Shown one piece after another: positions 6,882 to 14,473 of a DNA stretch of 64,000 nt. The DNA comes from a virus. The stretch is from positions 1 to 64,000 of IMG/VR virus record IMGVR_UViG_3300027754_000065; one strand, 5' to 3'. The notes beneath the pieces are model-generated. The model was not told the origin of the DNA. It saw only the letters and a program-made list of their open reading frames with translations, and searched no databases. Positions within the stretch are counted from its first letter, which is position 1. The number at the start of each line of letters is the position of its first letter. Position numbers and translations under genes: made by a program.

Positions 6882-6955
6882 GCGGGTGTAGTTCAATGGT
6901 AGAACGGCAGCCTTCCAAGCTGCATACGAGGGTTCGATTCCCTCTACCCGCTCCA
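6882..6955 (+). tRNA. tRNA-Gly (TCC)
   Basis: 74 nt. Acceptor GCGGGTG/TACCCGC with one wobble, stem GCAGC/GCTGC with loop CTTCCAA, T-loop TTCGATT, CCA encoded. Confidence 0.95.
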
Positions 6956-6964
6956 ATTATATTA

Positions 6965-7048
6965 GCCCCGGTGATGTAACGGTAGCCATGCTGGTCTTAG
7001 AAGCCAGTGCAGAAATGCGTGTCGGTTCGAGTCCGACCTGGGGCACCA
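6965..7048 (+). tRNA. tRNA-Leu (TAG)
   Basis: 84 nt. Acceptor GCCCCGG pairs with CTGGGGC (one wobble), stem CTGGT/GCCAG with loop CTTAGAA, variable arm present, CCA encoded. Confidence 0.93.
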
Positions 7049-7074
7049 AAATATATCTTTTATATCTACATATA

Positions 7075-7081
7075 ATAAATA
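7075..7081 (+). promoter_or_regulatory. Late-promoter motif ATAAATA for the 7087 gene
   Basis: Ends 5 nt before the ATG at 7087; no Shine-Dalgarno visible, so a near-leaderless transcript is predicted. Confidence 0.55.
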
Positions 7082-7086
7082 GCAAT

Positions 7087-7524
7087 ATGTTATACTTGAT
7101 TAAATCAGACCAAGACGAATTGTTTACTAAATTGGCTGAGGACCCTGTTCGCCCCAATATACCTCATTCTATAAGAATAGGTAACAATAGAGATATCTTT
7201 GTATTGAAAGATGAAAATAACATAGTAAAAGCAATTACTTGTGTTAGTTATCAAGACCAAATACCTACAACAGAAAGCGAATTGTTCAATCATGATAGCA
7301 ATCCTAACATGGCTATATTCTATACTATATGGAGTTATAAGCCAGGTGCTGGTAGAGATTTAATTTTAAATGCTGTTAGTTATATTAAATCCAATAAACC
7401 TCATATTAGTCGTTTTGTAACACTAAGTCCACCAACTGAAATGGCTCGCAGATTTCATTTAAAAAATGGAGCTAGTGTTTTCAGAAATAACACTGAAACT
7501 GTCAATTACGAATACCTAGCTTAA
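7087..7524 (+). CDS. Small phage protein, possible GNAT fold
   Basis: 145 aa from ATG 7087; an upstream in-frame start would run through tRNA-Leu. The strand-helix pattern (IFVLKDENNIVKAITCV, AIFYTIWSYKPGAGRDLI, then ARRFHLKNGA) resembles GNAT N-acetyltransferases, with the GAGRDL turn in place of the CoA loop and the FHLKNGA helix like the family's F-Y-x-x-x-G-F. Not identified beyond that. Confidence 0.6.
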   Translation: MLYLIKSDQDELFTKLAEDPVRPNIPHSIRIGNNRDIFVLKDENNIVKAITCVSYQDQIPTTESELFNHDSNPNMAIFYTIWSYKPGAGRDLILNAVSYIKSNKPHISRFVTLSPPTEMARRFHLKNGASVFRNNTETVNYEYLA

Positions 7525-7583
7525 TATTTTTTTCTGTATCTGTATTCTAAGTAAATACTGTACATTTTTAAAAAGGATATTAT

Positions 7584-7712
7584 ATGGCTAAGGCATCTGA
7601 GGGTACTACAAAATCGGTTGTTAAACGAACTAGTCAAGGTGGAAAGGTTAAGACTAGCACTCTAAATAAAACAGAAAAAAGAAGTTTTAAAAAATATAGA
7701 GGTCAAGGTTAA
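7584..7712 (+). CDS. Small basic protein (42 aa)
   Basis: Lys/Arg/Thr/Ser-rich peptide (starts MAKASEGTTKSVVKRT, ends KKYRGQG) with a good Shine-Dalgarno AAAAGGA 8 nt upstream. Too short for family recognition. The charge suggests nucleic-acid or ribosome contact. Confidence 0.6.
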   Translation: MAKASEGTTKSVVKRTSQGGKVKTSTLNKTEKRSFKKYRGQG

Positions 7713-7722
7713 AAGTAAAAAA

Positions 7723-7797
7723 GCCTCGTTAACTCAGTGGTAGAGTAGCGCCTTTACACGGCGAATGTCGGCAGTTCGACCCTGTCACGAGGCACCA
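7723..7797 (+). tRNA. tRNA-Val (TAC)
   Basis: 75 nt. Acceptor GCCTCGT/ACGAGGC, stem CGCC/GGCG with loop TTTACAC, CCA encoded. Confidence 0.95.
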
Positions 7798-7811
7798 AAT
7801 TAATAATAATT

Positions 7812-8480
7812 ATGAATATAGTATTTTGTTTTCCTGGAATGTCATTTAGTAGAACGTGGGTGACATGTTGGACTAATACCGTTACTTGGTTAAACAAAGA
7901 AGGTATAGCATTTAATGTTAGCACTACTTATACACCTGTAATTTATAATTGCCGTAATTGGTTATTAGGTGGAACAGGATATCCTCCTAAAGATTTCAAG
8001 CCATTTAATGGAAAAGTAAAATACGATTGGATTGTTTGGATTGATAGTGATAGCGTTTGGACACCTAAGGATTTAGAAAAACTAATTAGTAACCCCGAAC
8101 ATAAAATTGTAACTGGATTTTATATTCAACACAATAATAAAATATACGCACAGGCAGTTGAAGGCAAAGAAAAAAACACAATGAATTGGATGCCTAGGAA
8201 TGAGGTAGATGTTAATGGCGAGCGAATTGAATTATTAGCAACTGGCATGGGATTCATGGGTGTTCAAAAGGGTGTATTTGAATCATTGACATTCCCGTGG
8301 TTCAAACCTCTAGTATTTTCTGATAGTGAAAGAGAAACCTTTTTATCAGAAGATACAGGATTTTGTCATAGGGTAAAAAAATTAGGTTATACTATATGGG
8401 GAGATCCTACAATACAAATAGGACATGAAAAATCTTGGATATTAACAGGTGCTGACAGTAGTGGGCATAAACCTGCATAA
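7812..8480 (+). CDS. GT-A fold glycosyltransferase
   Basis: 222 aa. Rossmann-like start (MNIVFCFPGMSFS), a central WIVWIDSD carrying the metal-binding D-x-D (D78, D80), then LATGMGFMGVQKGVF and a C-terminal GHEK. This order is that of small GT-A transferases. The acceptor may be phage DNA, a capsid protein or a host glycan. Between tRNA-Val and the radical SAM gene, 8 nt from the latter. Confidence 0.75.
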   Translation: MNIVFCFPGMSFSRTWVTCWTNTVTWLNKEGIAFNVSTTYTPVIYNCRNWLLGGTGYPPKDFKPFNGKVKYDWIVWIDSDSVWTPKDLEKLISNPEHKIVTGFYIQHNNKIYAQAVEGKEKNTMNWMPRNEVDVNGERIELLATGMGFMGVQKGVFESLTFPWFKPLVFSDSERETFLSEDTGFCHRVKKLGYTIWGDPTIQIGHEKSWILTGADSSGHKPA

Positions 8481-8483
8481 ATA
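8477..8483 (+). promoter_or_regulatory. Late-promoter motif ATAAATA for the radical SAM gene
   Basis: Overlaps the end of the glycosyltransferase and stops 5 nt before ATG 8489. Confidence 0.55.
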
Positions 8484-8488
8484 GACTA

Positions 8489-9526
8489 ATGAATCACCCG
8501 CCAAAATTTCTATTCTTAGATACTAACTTACAATGTAATCTAAAATGTAAAACCTGCATGTATTGGACTAGGGAAGAAGTTGTATTACCTACTCATATCA
8601 CTATAGAAGAACGCGGGAATATTATTCAGGAATTTCATGAATTAAATCCACATGGTGCAGTAGTAATATGTGGCGGTGAAGCATTAATGAATCCTGAAAG
8701 ATATTGGCCAATTACTAGATATTGTCGCCAATTAGGACTAAGATGTTTATCAGTGATGAACGGTACAATGGTTACTGATTTGTCAATGGCTAAAAAGTTA
8801 ATCGTTGAAGGTCCAACTGAGATTACTATATCACTAAACAGTTACATACCTGAAGTACATGATTCAACTAGAGGCATGGTAGGATCATTTGACATGGCTG
8901 TTAATGCTATTCGTCTATTACTTCAAGCGAGAAAAGAATTAAACAAATCTAATCCTGTATACGCAATGTCTATAATGTGCGAGCAAAATTACAGAGATTT
9001 AGATAAGTTTTATGACTTTGTATTGAATGACCTTAAAGCAGATAAGTTAAAATTAAATTGGCTTCAACCAATGTTTGGTACACTATTAGATAAAGAAGGC
9101 AAACAGCGAGATGACAAGTTTTATGATAACAATGTCATTAGGGATCATGAAGGGTTGTTTAAAATACTAAATGCTTGTAATGAAAAGTATAATCTAAGTT
9201 TAGATCCTGAATGGATTGAAACAGTTGAGATGTACCATCGTAGTGTTCACAAAAACAACGATGCGGTTATTGGGTGGAATGGTCGAGGTACTGAAAAATT
9301 GATTTGTAATTCCTTCGACAGAAATATTATGGTAGATATGGACGGGATTGCCCGTTTATGCTTCTCACATAAGTTCCCTGGGTTTAAAATAAAGAGATAC
9401 GGTGACTTGAAAAGATTTTGGTATGGCACCGATAACTTAAGGAATGTCATGTCAAAGTGTACACAGTATTGTGGTATTAGTCACAGTGTTCGTAGAGTAA
9501 ATGCTACATTGAAAGCGCGGGTATGA
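8489..9526 (+). CDS. Radical SAM protein with SPASM-like C-terminus
   Basis: 345 aa. The cluster motif C16-x3-C20-x2-C23 is followed by the GGEA (GGE) motif and SLNS strand typical of radical SAM TIM barrels. Four more Cys after residue 270 (LICNS, RLCFS, CTQYC) look like an auxiliary Fe-S cluster as in SPASM/twitch enzymes, which modify peptides or sugars. Its last codons and stop lie inside the first 10 bases of tRNA-Gly. Substrate unknown; the paired glycosyltransferase hints at sugar or peptide maturation. Confidence 0.85.
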   Translation: MNHPPKFLFLDTNLQCNLKCKTCMYWTREEVVLPTHITIEERGNIIQEFHELNPHGAVVICGGEALMNPERYWPITRYCRQLGLRCLSVMNGTMVTDLSMAKKLIVEGPTEITISLNSYIPEVHDSTRGMVGSFDMAVNAIRLLLQARKELNKSNPVYAMSIMCEQNYRDLDKFYDFVLNDLKADKLKLNWLQPMFGTLLDKEGKQRDDKFYDNNVIRDHEGLFKILNACNEKYNLSLDPEWIETVEMYHRSVHKNNDAVIGWNGRGTEKLICNSFDRNIMVDMDGIARLCFSHKFPGFKIKRYGDLKRFWYGTDNLRNVMSKCTQYCGISHSVRRVNATLKARV

Positions 9527-9590
9527 TGTAAAGGTAACCTGAATCCTTGCCAAGGATTATTTGCGAGTTCGATTCTCGCTACCCGCTCCA
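9517..9590 (+). tRNA. tRNA-Gly (GCC), overlapping a CDS
   Basis: 74 nt. Acceptor GCGGGTA/TACCCGC perfect, stem AATCC/GGATT with loop TTGCCAA, CCA encoded. Its 5' end encodes the last residues and the stop of the radical SAM gene. Confidence 0.95.
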
Positions 9591-9598
9591 AACATCAA

Positions 9599-10051
9599 AT
9601 GAAACAAAAATTTATTAATCTATATATGGATTGGGCTACCCGAGTTGCCCAATTAAGTTATGCCCGTAGGCTACAAGTTGGTGCAGTTATCGTAAAAGAT
9701 GATTGTGTTATCAGTTATGGTTATAACGGTACGCCTGCTGGCTGGGATAACAATTGCGAAGATGAAATACCTGTTTCACCTTGTGAAGAATTAGATAATA
9801 CTTGTACACTAAAAACTAGACCTGAAGTATTACATGCTGAAATGAATGCATTAATGAAATTAGCAAAAACTAATGGATCAGGTAATAAAGCATCTTTATT
9901 TGTAACTCATGCTCCGTGTTTAGAATGTGCGAAAGGAATATATCAAGCAGGTATATCTGAAGTCTATTACGGAGAAGATTACCGATCTGAAGATGGGGTA
10001 TATTTTTTAAATAAATGTGGTATTAAAATACAAAAAGTTTTTAATAAATAA
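9599..10051 (+). CDS. dCMP deaminase
   Basis: 150 aa. Zinc-dependent deaminase motifs: GYNGTP (41-46), HAE (79-81, catalytic Glu) and PCLEC (C107, C110). It converts dCMP to dUMP for thymidylate synthesis, a standard function in T4-like phages. Extra cysteines at 53, 62 and 69 fit the second, structural zinc site of the T4 enzyme. Starts 9 nt after tRNA-Gly. Confidence 0.93.
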   Translation: MKQKFINLYMDWATRVAQLSYARRLQVGAVIVKDDCVISYGYNGTPAGWDNNCEDEIPVSPCEELDNTCTLKTRPEVLHAEMNALMKLAKTNGSGNKASLFVTHAPCLECAKGIYQAGISEVYYGEDYRSEDGVYFLNKCGIKIQKVFNK

Positions 10052-10067
10052 AGCAAAAGGAAATTAT

Positions 10068-10268
10068 ATGCCTAGAATTAGTTCTGAAAAAGCTATTAAA
10101 GCAATTGGTAATTGTTATGATTTAATTTTAATTGCGGCTGTAAGACAAAGAGAATTAAAGCGTGGTTATAAACCTAAAGTTGAAACAACTAATCTAACTG
10201 CTATTACCGCATTGCAAGAAATTGAACAAGGCCTAATAGGCAGAGAGTACCTGAAAAAAGTCAAATAG
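10068..10268 (+). CDS. rpoZ: RNA polymerase omega subunit (RpoZ) homologue
   Basis: 66 aa from ATG 10068 with AAAAGGA 8 nt upstream. The omega pattern is clear: MPRISSEKAIK, IGNCYDLILIAAVRQREL (bacterial: IGNRFDLVLVAARRAR), then TAITALQEIEQGLIG and a terminal LKKV. The G-x-x-PK-x-E linker and LKKV end resemble betaproteobacterial omega more than the longer E. coli form. Omega binds the beta' C-terminus and assists RNAP assembly. A phage copy could replace host omega, perhaps to favour late promoters (inference). Confidence 0.85.
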   Translation: MPRISSEKAIKAIGNCYDLILIAAVRQRELKRGYKPKVETTNLTAITALQEIEQGLIGREYLKKVK

Positions 10269-10296
10269 AGTGGGAAAGTGTTGTATAAAACAACAC

Positions 10297-10325
10297 TTGA
10301 CAATAAATGGGCGGTTTGCTATAAT
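10297..10325 (+). promoter_or_regulatory. Perfect-consensus sigma70 promoter
   Basis: TTGACA (10297-10302), 17 bp, TATAAT (10320-10325), with the recurrent -35 extension ATAAATGG. The expected +1 falls on or beside the ATG at 10332, so the GIY-YIG mRNA may be leaderless. Confidence 0.9.
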
Positions 10326-10331
10326 ATATAC

Positions 10332-10673
10332 ATGATGACAACAACACGCAAGCGCCGAACAGATCGTAATCATCTGATCTATATGATTCAGAACACTAGT
10401 ACTGGAGAACAGTACATTGGTCTGACTGCACTGTGCTACAACGGAAACGTCAGGCGCACTCTTACCCGTCGTATGCAGAAGCATCTACAACGGGCTATGG
10501 CAGAAAACAAGACTTGGGGTCTGTGCCGCGCACTGCGTGAATATGGTCCTGAATCGTTTGTGTTTGGTCATTTAGAAACGATTCGTGGTAAGGGCCCAGC
10601 CCATGCCCGTGAAACAGAATTGATTAAACAGTTGAATCCAGCGTTGAATACATTTGGAACTACGCATGATTGA
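10332..10673 (+). CDS. GIY-YIG family endonuclease
   Basis: 113 aa. The N-terminal HLIYMIQN...TGEQYIGLT corresponds to the GIY...YIG strands. A basic segment (RRTLTRRMQKH) supplies the conserved Arg, and LREYGPESF with a later E (RETELI) fits the catalytic Glu. Such small enzymes are free-standing homing endonucleases. A start upstream at 10278 would lie inside the promoter, so ATG 10332 is used. Confidence 0.8.
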   Translation: MMTTTRKRRTDRNHLIYMIQNTSTGEQYIGLTALCYNGNVRRTLTRRMQKHLQRAMAENKTWGLCRALREYGPESFVFGHLETIRGKGPAHARETELIKQLNPALNTFGTTHD

Positions 10674-11067
10674 CTGTTTGGTATTAGGTGATAGTATAGC
10701 AGTAGGGCTATATCATCATGTAGCGCCATGCGAGTCATTGAGTAAAGGCGGTTGGAATACTACACAATGGAATAGAGACTACTTAAAATACGATCTCACC
10801 GCCAACACGGTGATTATCAGTTTGGGTAGTAATGATCATAAAGGCATCAAAACACAAGAAGAACTAGAACGCTTAAGAGAAAAAGTTCAAGCAGGCCGCG
10901 TGTTTTGGATATTGCCCGCAATCAAGCCAGACATTCAACGCATAGTCAAAATGATAGCTGCCTTATACGGTGATACTGTAGTGCCAATCACTCGCCTACA
11001 ACCAGATAAAATTCACCCTAGTTGGGCAGGTTACAAACAAATTGCTAAAGAGGTAAAACATGAATGA
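10666..11067 (+). CDS. SGNH/GDSL-like hydrolase
   Basis: 133 aa from ATG 10666, overlapping the upstream stop by 8 nt. SGNH blocks: GDSIAVG (block I Ser), a central G-x-N (SLGSND, block III) and DKIHPSWAGY (block V, Asp-x-x-His). Block II Gly is less clear. These enzymes de-esterify acyl or acetyl groups on lipids and polysaccharides, so a role on the host envelope is plausible. Short but catalytically complete in appearance. Confidence 0.75.
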   Translation: MIDCLVLGDSIAVGLYHHVAPCESLSKGGWNTTQWNRDYLKYDLTANTVIISLGSNDHKGIKTQEELERLREKVQAGRVFWILPAIKPDIQRIVKMIAALYGDTVVPITRLQPDKIHPSWAGYKQIAKEVKHE

Positions 11068-11146
11068 ATTTTATTCGGTCCAATTAATTGGTTGTGATAA
11101 TTACTATTGGGCTGGTACTGGTGGTATACTTTCTTGGGGATATTAA
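11060..11146 (+). CDS. Small ORF, 28 aa
   Basis: Starts within the end of the SGNH gene and stops 0 nt before the next ATG. Aromatic- and glycine-rich (NYYWAGTGG). Supported only by tight coupling to both neighbours. Confidence 0.35.
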   Translation: MNEFYSVQLIGCDNYYWAGTGGILSWGY

Positions 11147-11281
11147 ATGATTTGGAGCGCACTAATATTTGGATTTTTCTCAGTATTTGGATGGAACAGT
11201 GGACAGAAGGTATGGGACAAATATATTGAACCTAAATTTGAAACTAAAGTTGAACAACCCGAACATAAAGGAAAGGATTAA
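11147..11281 (+). CDS. Small membrane protein, 44 aa
   Basis: Hydrophobic N-terminus (WSALIFGFFSVFGW) forming one membrane segment, then a charged tail (YIEPKFETKVEQPEHKGKD). Directly follows the previous stop; the next gene starts 2 nt later after AAAGGA. Function unknown. Confidence 0.5.
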   Translation: MIWSALIFGFFSVFGWNSGQKVWDKYIEPKFETKVEQPEHKGKD

Positions 11282-11283
11282 TT

Positions 11284-11781
11284 ATGCACCTAGGTGAAAT
11301 AAACGAAGCATTAGACAACCGCATTACCGGTGGTAGTGAGTATCATTGGCAGTGCTATGGATCTAACGCAAGGTATTTGGATTATGAATCAGACCATGCT
11401 CATGCTAGTGTGTTATTTGATTCAAAAACGCAAGTGGTATATGAAGCATCAGTCAATGCTAAGGACGAAAAGCTAACACCATATCGTTGGCTTAATCCTG
11501 AATATAAAGACGCATACTATGCTGAATCAGCCGATAAAAAAGTTGACCCTAATAATGCTTGGGATGATACCAATTGGTGTGATTTAGAAGTTGCGGATGA
11601 TTGGCTTGAAAAGGCTTATGCTATATTCAATGGGCTAAGTTTTGATAACCGAGTGACAGTTCCTCTTGACTTAGATGATGATACTATGCTACAATTGTGT
11701 ATGGAAGCGCATAAGCGTGATATCACTTTGAATAAAATGATTGAACAAATTTTGGAGATGGCGATAGCCAAAGAATCATGA
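11284..11781 (+). CDS. Conserved phage hypothetical protein, possible ribbon-helix-helix tail
   Basis: 165 aa. Starts MHLGEINEALDNRITGGSEY, a head recalled from other T4-like phages. Trp/Tyr/Asp-rich middle. The last 45 residues (VTVPLDLDDDTMLQLC, KRDITLNKMIEQILEMAI) match the strand-helix-helix pattern of Arc-type DNA-binding domains. Shine-Dalgarno AAAGGA 8 nt upstream. Confidence 0.65.
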   Translation: MHLGEINEALDNRITGGSEYHWQCYGSNARYLDYESDHAHASVLFDSKTQVVYEASVNAKDEKLTPYRWLNPEYKDAYYAESADKKVDPNNAWDDTNWCDLEVADDWLEKAYAIFNGLSFDNRVTVPLDLDDDTMLQLCMEAHKRDITLNKMIEQILEMAIAKES

Positions 11782-12065
11782 ACGAGGCTATAAATAATTC
11801 AGTACACTGGATTATAGATGATTACCGATCAGATCGTATACGCTTTATTATGGAGTTGGTTGCTTGGGCTCTTAGTATTGGGTGCGCTATTGCGATGGCT
11901 GGAACAGTACCAAACCCTCCACTTATGGCTCTTTACCCTGCTTGGATTACTGGTTGTTCTATCTATGCCTGGTGTGCTTATTCTCGTCGCTCATTTGGTA
12001 TGCTCGCTAACTACCTCTTGCTTGTCTCCATTGATTCTGTTGGTTTAATTAGAATATTTTTGTAA
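11778..12065 (+). CDS. Membrane protein, three predicted segments
   Basis: 95 aa. Hydrophobic spans at about 25-45, 50-67 and 75-93, with a short charged N-terminus (DDYRSDRIRF). ATGA overlap with the upstream gene. No enzymatic motif; function unknown. Confidence 0.6.
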   Translation: MNEAINNSVHWIIDDYRSDRIRFIMELVAWALSIGCAIAMAGTVPNPPLMALYPAWITGCSIYAWCAYSRRSFGMLANYLLLVSIDSVGLIRIFL

Positions 12066-12073
12066 GGAATAAT

Positions 12074-12391
12074 ATGTCAGAAGAAACGCAGTTAGTATTA
12101 GTTGAATGTGTATCAATGTTCCGTATGCGGTACTTAGTTGAAGTTCCTGTTGGAATCGATAACTATGGACATGACAAAAAAGAATGGGCATTAGATACTG
12201 TATCTATGGAAGCGGCAAAAGAATTCAGCCAACACCATATTGGCGAGAACATTGTTAGTAGCCGAGTCATTACCAAAGAAGAAGCATTAGTATTATGCAA
12301 TCAGGATAATGACTATGCTAGGAGTTGGTCCGAAGAACATAAAATTGGACAATTTTTTACTATGAAAGAGGAACACCTTGAATCCGTATAA
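12074..12391 (+). CDS. Conserved small phage protein
   Basis: 105 aa, acidic. Strand-rich opening (QLVLVECVSMFRMRYLVEVP), then SMEAAKEFSQ helix and RVITKEEAL. Resembles small T4-like early proteins without known function. Shine-Dalgarno AAGGAA. Confidence 0.6.
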   Translation: MSEETQLVLVECVSMFRMRYLVEVPVGIDNYGHDKKEWALDTVSMEAAKEFSQHHIGENIVSSRVITKEEALVLCNQDNDYARSWSEEHKIGQFFTMKEEHLESV

Positions 12392-12683
12392 TCCAACTGA
12401 AGATTGGGCTGAAAATGATTGGACAACCTTTACCACTTGGCTAAAGGGAGCATTGCACTCCAATGAAGTAACCGTAACCTTTACCAAAAAAGACGGATCC
12501 GAACGGGTGATGAAATGTACTCTTGATCCTGAGATTCTTCCCCCTTCTCCTGTGACTGAGGGCAAAACTGAACGGAAAAAGTCAGAAAACACCCTAGCCG
12601 TCTATGATTTGGAAGCCCAAGCGTGGCGTAGTTTTACCATCAAATCCGTGAAAAAAGTCACTTTCTCCGTTCCCAAAAGTTGA
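12378..12683 (+). CDS. SH3-like phage protein (DUF2693-type)
   Basis: 101 aa with a TTG start supported by AGAGGA 6 nt upstream. Core VTFTKKDGSERVMKCTLDP and a later LAVYDLEAQAWRSF are the two sheets of a small beta-barrel found in T4-like early proteins. The linker (SPVTEGKTERKKSENT) is basic and flexible. Function unknown. Confidence 0.65.
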   Translation: MNPYNPTEDWAENDWTTFTTWLKGALHSNEVTVTFTKKDGSERVMKCTLDPEILPPSPVTEGKTERKKSENTLAVYDLEAQAWRSFTIKSVKKVTFSVPKS

Positions 12684-12708
12684 CAATAAATACCCGTGGT
12701 GATATAAT
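12680..12708 (+). promoter_or_regulatory. Perfect-consensus sigma70 promoter
   Basis: TTGACA (12680-12685), 17 bp, TATAAT (12703-12708), with the same TTGACAATAAAT extension. Overlaps the upstream stop codon. Confidence 0.9.
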
Positions 12709-12742
12709 TATTATATTGAGTCAGCAACTAGCAACACAGATC

Positions 12743-12895
12743 ATGCGTAAAGAAACTATCTCGTTCAAAGTTCCCCGAGCCAAAACTCGGGCACACTTTG
12801 TCCTCTTCTCTGAGGATTCCCCCTTCAAGCCCAAGGCTGTGAAGCGTAAGGATTCCTACAAGCGTAAGCCAAAGTACAACAGGTACGAGGAATGA
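12743..12895 (+). CDS. Small basic phage protein, 50 aa
   Basis: Starts MRKETISFKVPRAKTRAHF and ends with a Lys/Arg-rich tail (KRKDSYKRKPKYNRYEE). The ATG at 12743 is chosen because the longer frame would begin inside the promoter. No clear Shine-Dalgarno. Likely nucleic-acid binding by charge only. Confidence 0.6.
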   Translation: MRKETISFKVPRAKTRAHFVLFSEDSPFKPKAVKRKDSYKRKPKYNRYEE

Positions 12896-13017
12896 TTATG
12901 CTTGACAAAATATCGGATTGGGTGTATACTAGACTTCTGATGTTGATGTTTTACCCAATCGAAACATTAATTTTGACTAGTGTTTTTTTGTTTGTTTTTC
13001 TACTTTGGAGTAACTGA
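12892..13017 (+). CDS. Small membrane ORF, up to 41 aa
   Basis: ATGA overlap with the upstream gene. The C-terminal half (IETLILTSVFLFVFLLW) is a membrane span. A sigma70 promoter lies inside its first codons, and an internal ATG at 12940 is close to the predicted +1, so a 25-aa form may be the real product. Confidence 0.4.
   Translation: MIMLDKISDWVYTRLLMLMFYPIETLILTSVFLFVFLLWSN
12902..12930 (+). promoter_or_regulatory. Sigma70 promoter
   Basis: TTGACA (12902-12907), 17 bp, TATACT (12925-12930). Drives the 13.0-13.6 kb genes. Confidence 0.8.
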
Positions 13018-13018
13018 T

Positions 13019-13165
13019 ATGTATACTTACTGGGCTTTTGTTCGTACTGTTGTCGGTGGTTTTATGCGTGTTACCGTTCAAGCAGATAATCCTTATAACG
13101 CATATCAAATGTTGCGGGCAATGTATGGTAATCAGTTGATTTCCGAATCTGCTGCTCCGTGTTAA
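13019..13165 (+). CDS. Small conserved protein, 48 aa
   Basis: Strand-rich (YWAFVRTVVGGFMRVTVQAD) followed by a helix (NAYQMLRAMYG). This strand-strand-helix layout with A-x-N-x-Y-x-A recurs in small phage proteins of unknown role. Starts 1 nt after the preceding stop. Confidence 0.6.
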   Translation: MYTYWAFVRTVVGGFMRVTVQADNPYNAYQMLRAMYGNQLISESAAPC

Positions 13166-13198
13166 TTTTTAAATCCTACTTTATTTAAAGGAATCACA

Positions 13199-13582
13199 AT
13201 GTCTAATCAGACTTTTAAGGTTGCGGGTATTACTGTTCATGGCGATTCAATCAAGGTCCGTTTCACGGATGACATGGTTCGTCGCATCAAACAATTCACT
13301 AAGGGCGGAGCAAGTCGGTGTGACTTCGTTGAATTGCCCAGTGAGATGACTAAAATTGAGGCACTGAACTATTTGGCTCAGCATGCCGAGTTTCAAAGCC
13401 CTAGTGATCAGGCTACTATCGCCGATTGTCTTGCTGATAAGAGCAAGGAATCTAAGAAAGGTGAAGTAAAGGTTAAGGCTGAAAAGGCTAAACCTAGTTT
13501 GGCAGCAATCAAAGCCCGTGCTAAAAAAGCAACCGTAACCCCTGAACAAATTTTGGAGGAGGTAAATTCACCCGACGCATAA
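13199..13582 (+). CDS. Conserved phage protein with Lys/Ala-rich tail
   Basis: 127 aa. Globular first 75 residues (FKVAGITVHGDSIKVRFT, KIEALNYLAQH) and a charged, probably disordered tail (KESKKGEVKVKAEKAK, AAIKARAKKATVTPEQ). Shine-Dalgarno AAAGGA. Last plus-strand gene before a strong terminator. Function unknown. Confidence 0.65.
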   Translation: MSNQTFKVAGITVHGDSIKVRFTDDMVRRIKQFTKGGASRCDFVELPSEMTKIEALNYLAQHAEFQSPSDQATIADCLADKSKESKKGEVKVKAEKAKPSLAAIKARAKKATVTPEQILEEVNSPDA

Positions 13583-13599
13583 CTTGTTCACAAAACAAA

Positions 13600-13623
13600 A
13601 AGCCCCATAAGGGGCTTTTTTTA
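13600..13623. terminator. Bidirectional Rho-independent terminator
   Basis: AAGCCCC-ATAA-GGGGCTT hairpin with an A-run on its left and a T-run on its right, separating convergent plus- and minus-strand units. Confidence 0.92.
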
Positions 13624-14472
13624 TGGGTTGTTAACCGTTTTTATTATCCAAAAGTCATCGCTCATGGTAGTGTCCTGAACCACTTGGAATGGCATATAAA
13701 AATAACCCTTCAATCCCCAAGAAGTGCCCCAACTGTTTCTAGCGATAAATGCCTCTCTATTCATATCATACCCTACTAACAGTACAGCATGACCACCTAA
13801 CAACCTTTCAGTTCGTGTATTAGGGTAAGGCATAACTCCTGTTCTACCTGTACTGATAAAACTGCTGTATACATCAAATCCCATTATTATAGGATATTGA
13901 TTAGATAGTGCATTAATTGATCCAGTGTACTGATCGGTAATGCGTTCGTATCTAGATATTTTTCTTCTTAGCCCATCGTTGATTGCGGCAGTCGATGGCT
14001 TTGTCCTAAACTTAATTATGTTGTATGGCCATAATCTTTCTAGTGATGCACCATATTTATAACATGCTTTGATGGCATCTCTTATGTAAGCACCACTATC
14101 ATAATTAACAGTTCCTTCTATCAATCGTACATAGTAGTAAATAAACAACCTGCTTACATCAAGCATGTTATTATTTTTCTTGTTAAGAAATTCAATCGCA
14201 CCTGCTACAGCATTTCCTGTACAACTGCCTAAATTGCCCTGATCTTCTATTGGGCTACAATACCGCCTTAAATCTACCGTAGATGAAACTCTTACATTGG
14301 ACGCATTGTAAACATAGTCTCTTGTATCAATCGTATCACGAGCCCATTGCAGGTTGTATTTACCAGCAAGTGTCCTAGGACCTAATTTAATAGAAGAAAC
14401 ACTATGAATTGGTTTACTAAAGGTATGGTCTGTGTTGCTGTCTATGATTGTGCGAGGATCTTGTTTAATCAT
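13621..14472 (-). CDS. Papain-like (C1 family) cysteine protease
   Basis: 283 aa from ATG 14472. The complete C1 catalytic set is visible: oxyanion Gln78 and Cys84 in EDQGNLGSCTG, His228 in GGHAVLLVGYD, and Asn246 in ARNSWGTSWG, with the classic GYFYMP strand after it. About 60 residues precede the catalytic domain, possibly a short propeptide. No signal peptide. It is the last gene of the tail-fibre unit, suggesting a virion-associated protease acting at the host surface or maturing fibres (inference). Confidence 0.88.
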   Translation of the reverse strand: MIKQDPRTIIDSNTDHTFSKPIHSVSSIKLGPRTLAGKYNLQWARDTIDTRDYVYNASNVRVSSTVDLRRYCSPIEDQGNLGSCTGNAVAGAIEFLNKKNNNMLDVSRLFIYYYVRLIEGTVNYDSGAYIRDAIKACYKYGASLERLWPYNIIKFRTKPSTAAINDGLRRKISRYERITDQYTGSINALSNQYPIIMGFDVYSSFISTGRTGVMPYPNTRTERLLGGHAVLLVGYDMNREAFIARNSWGTSWGLKGYFYMPFQVVQDTTMSDDFWIIKTVNNP

Positions 14473-14473
14473 A

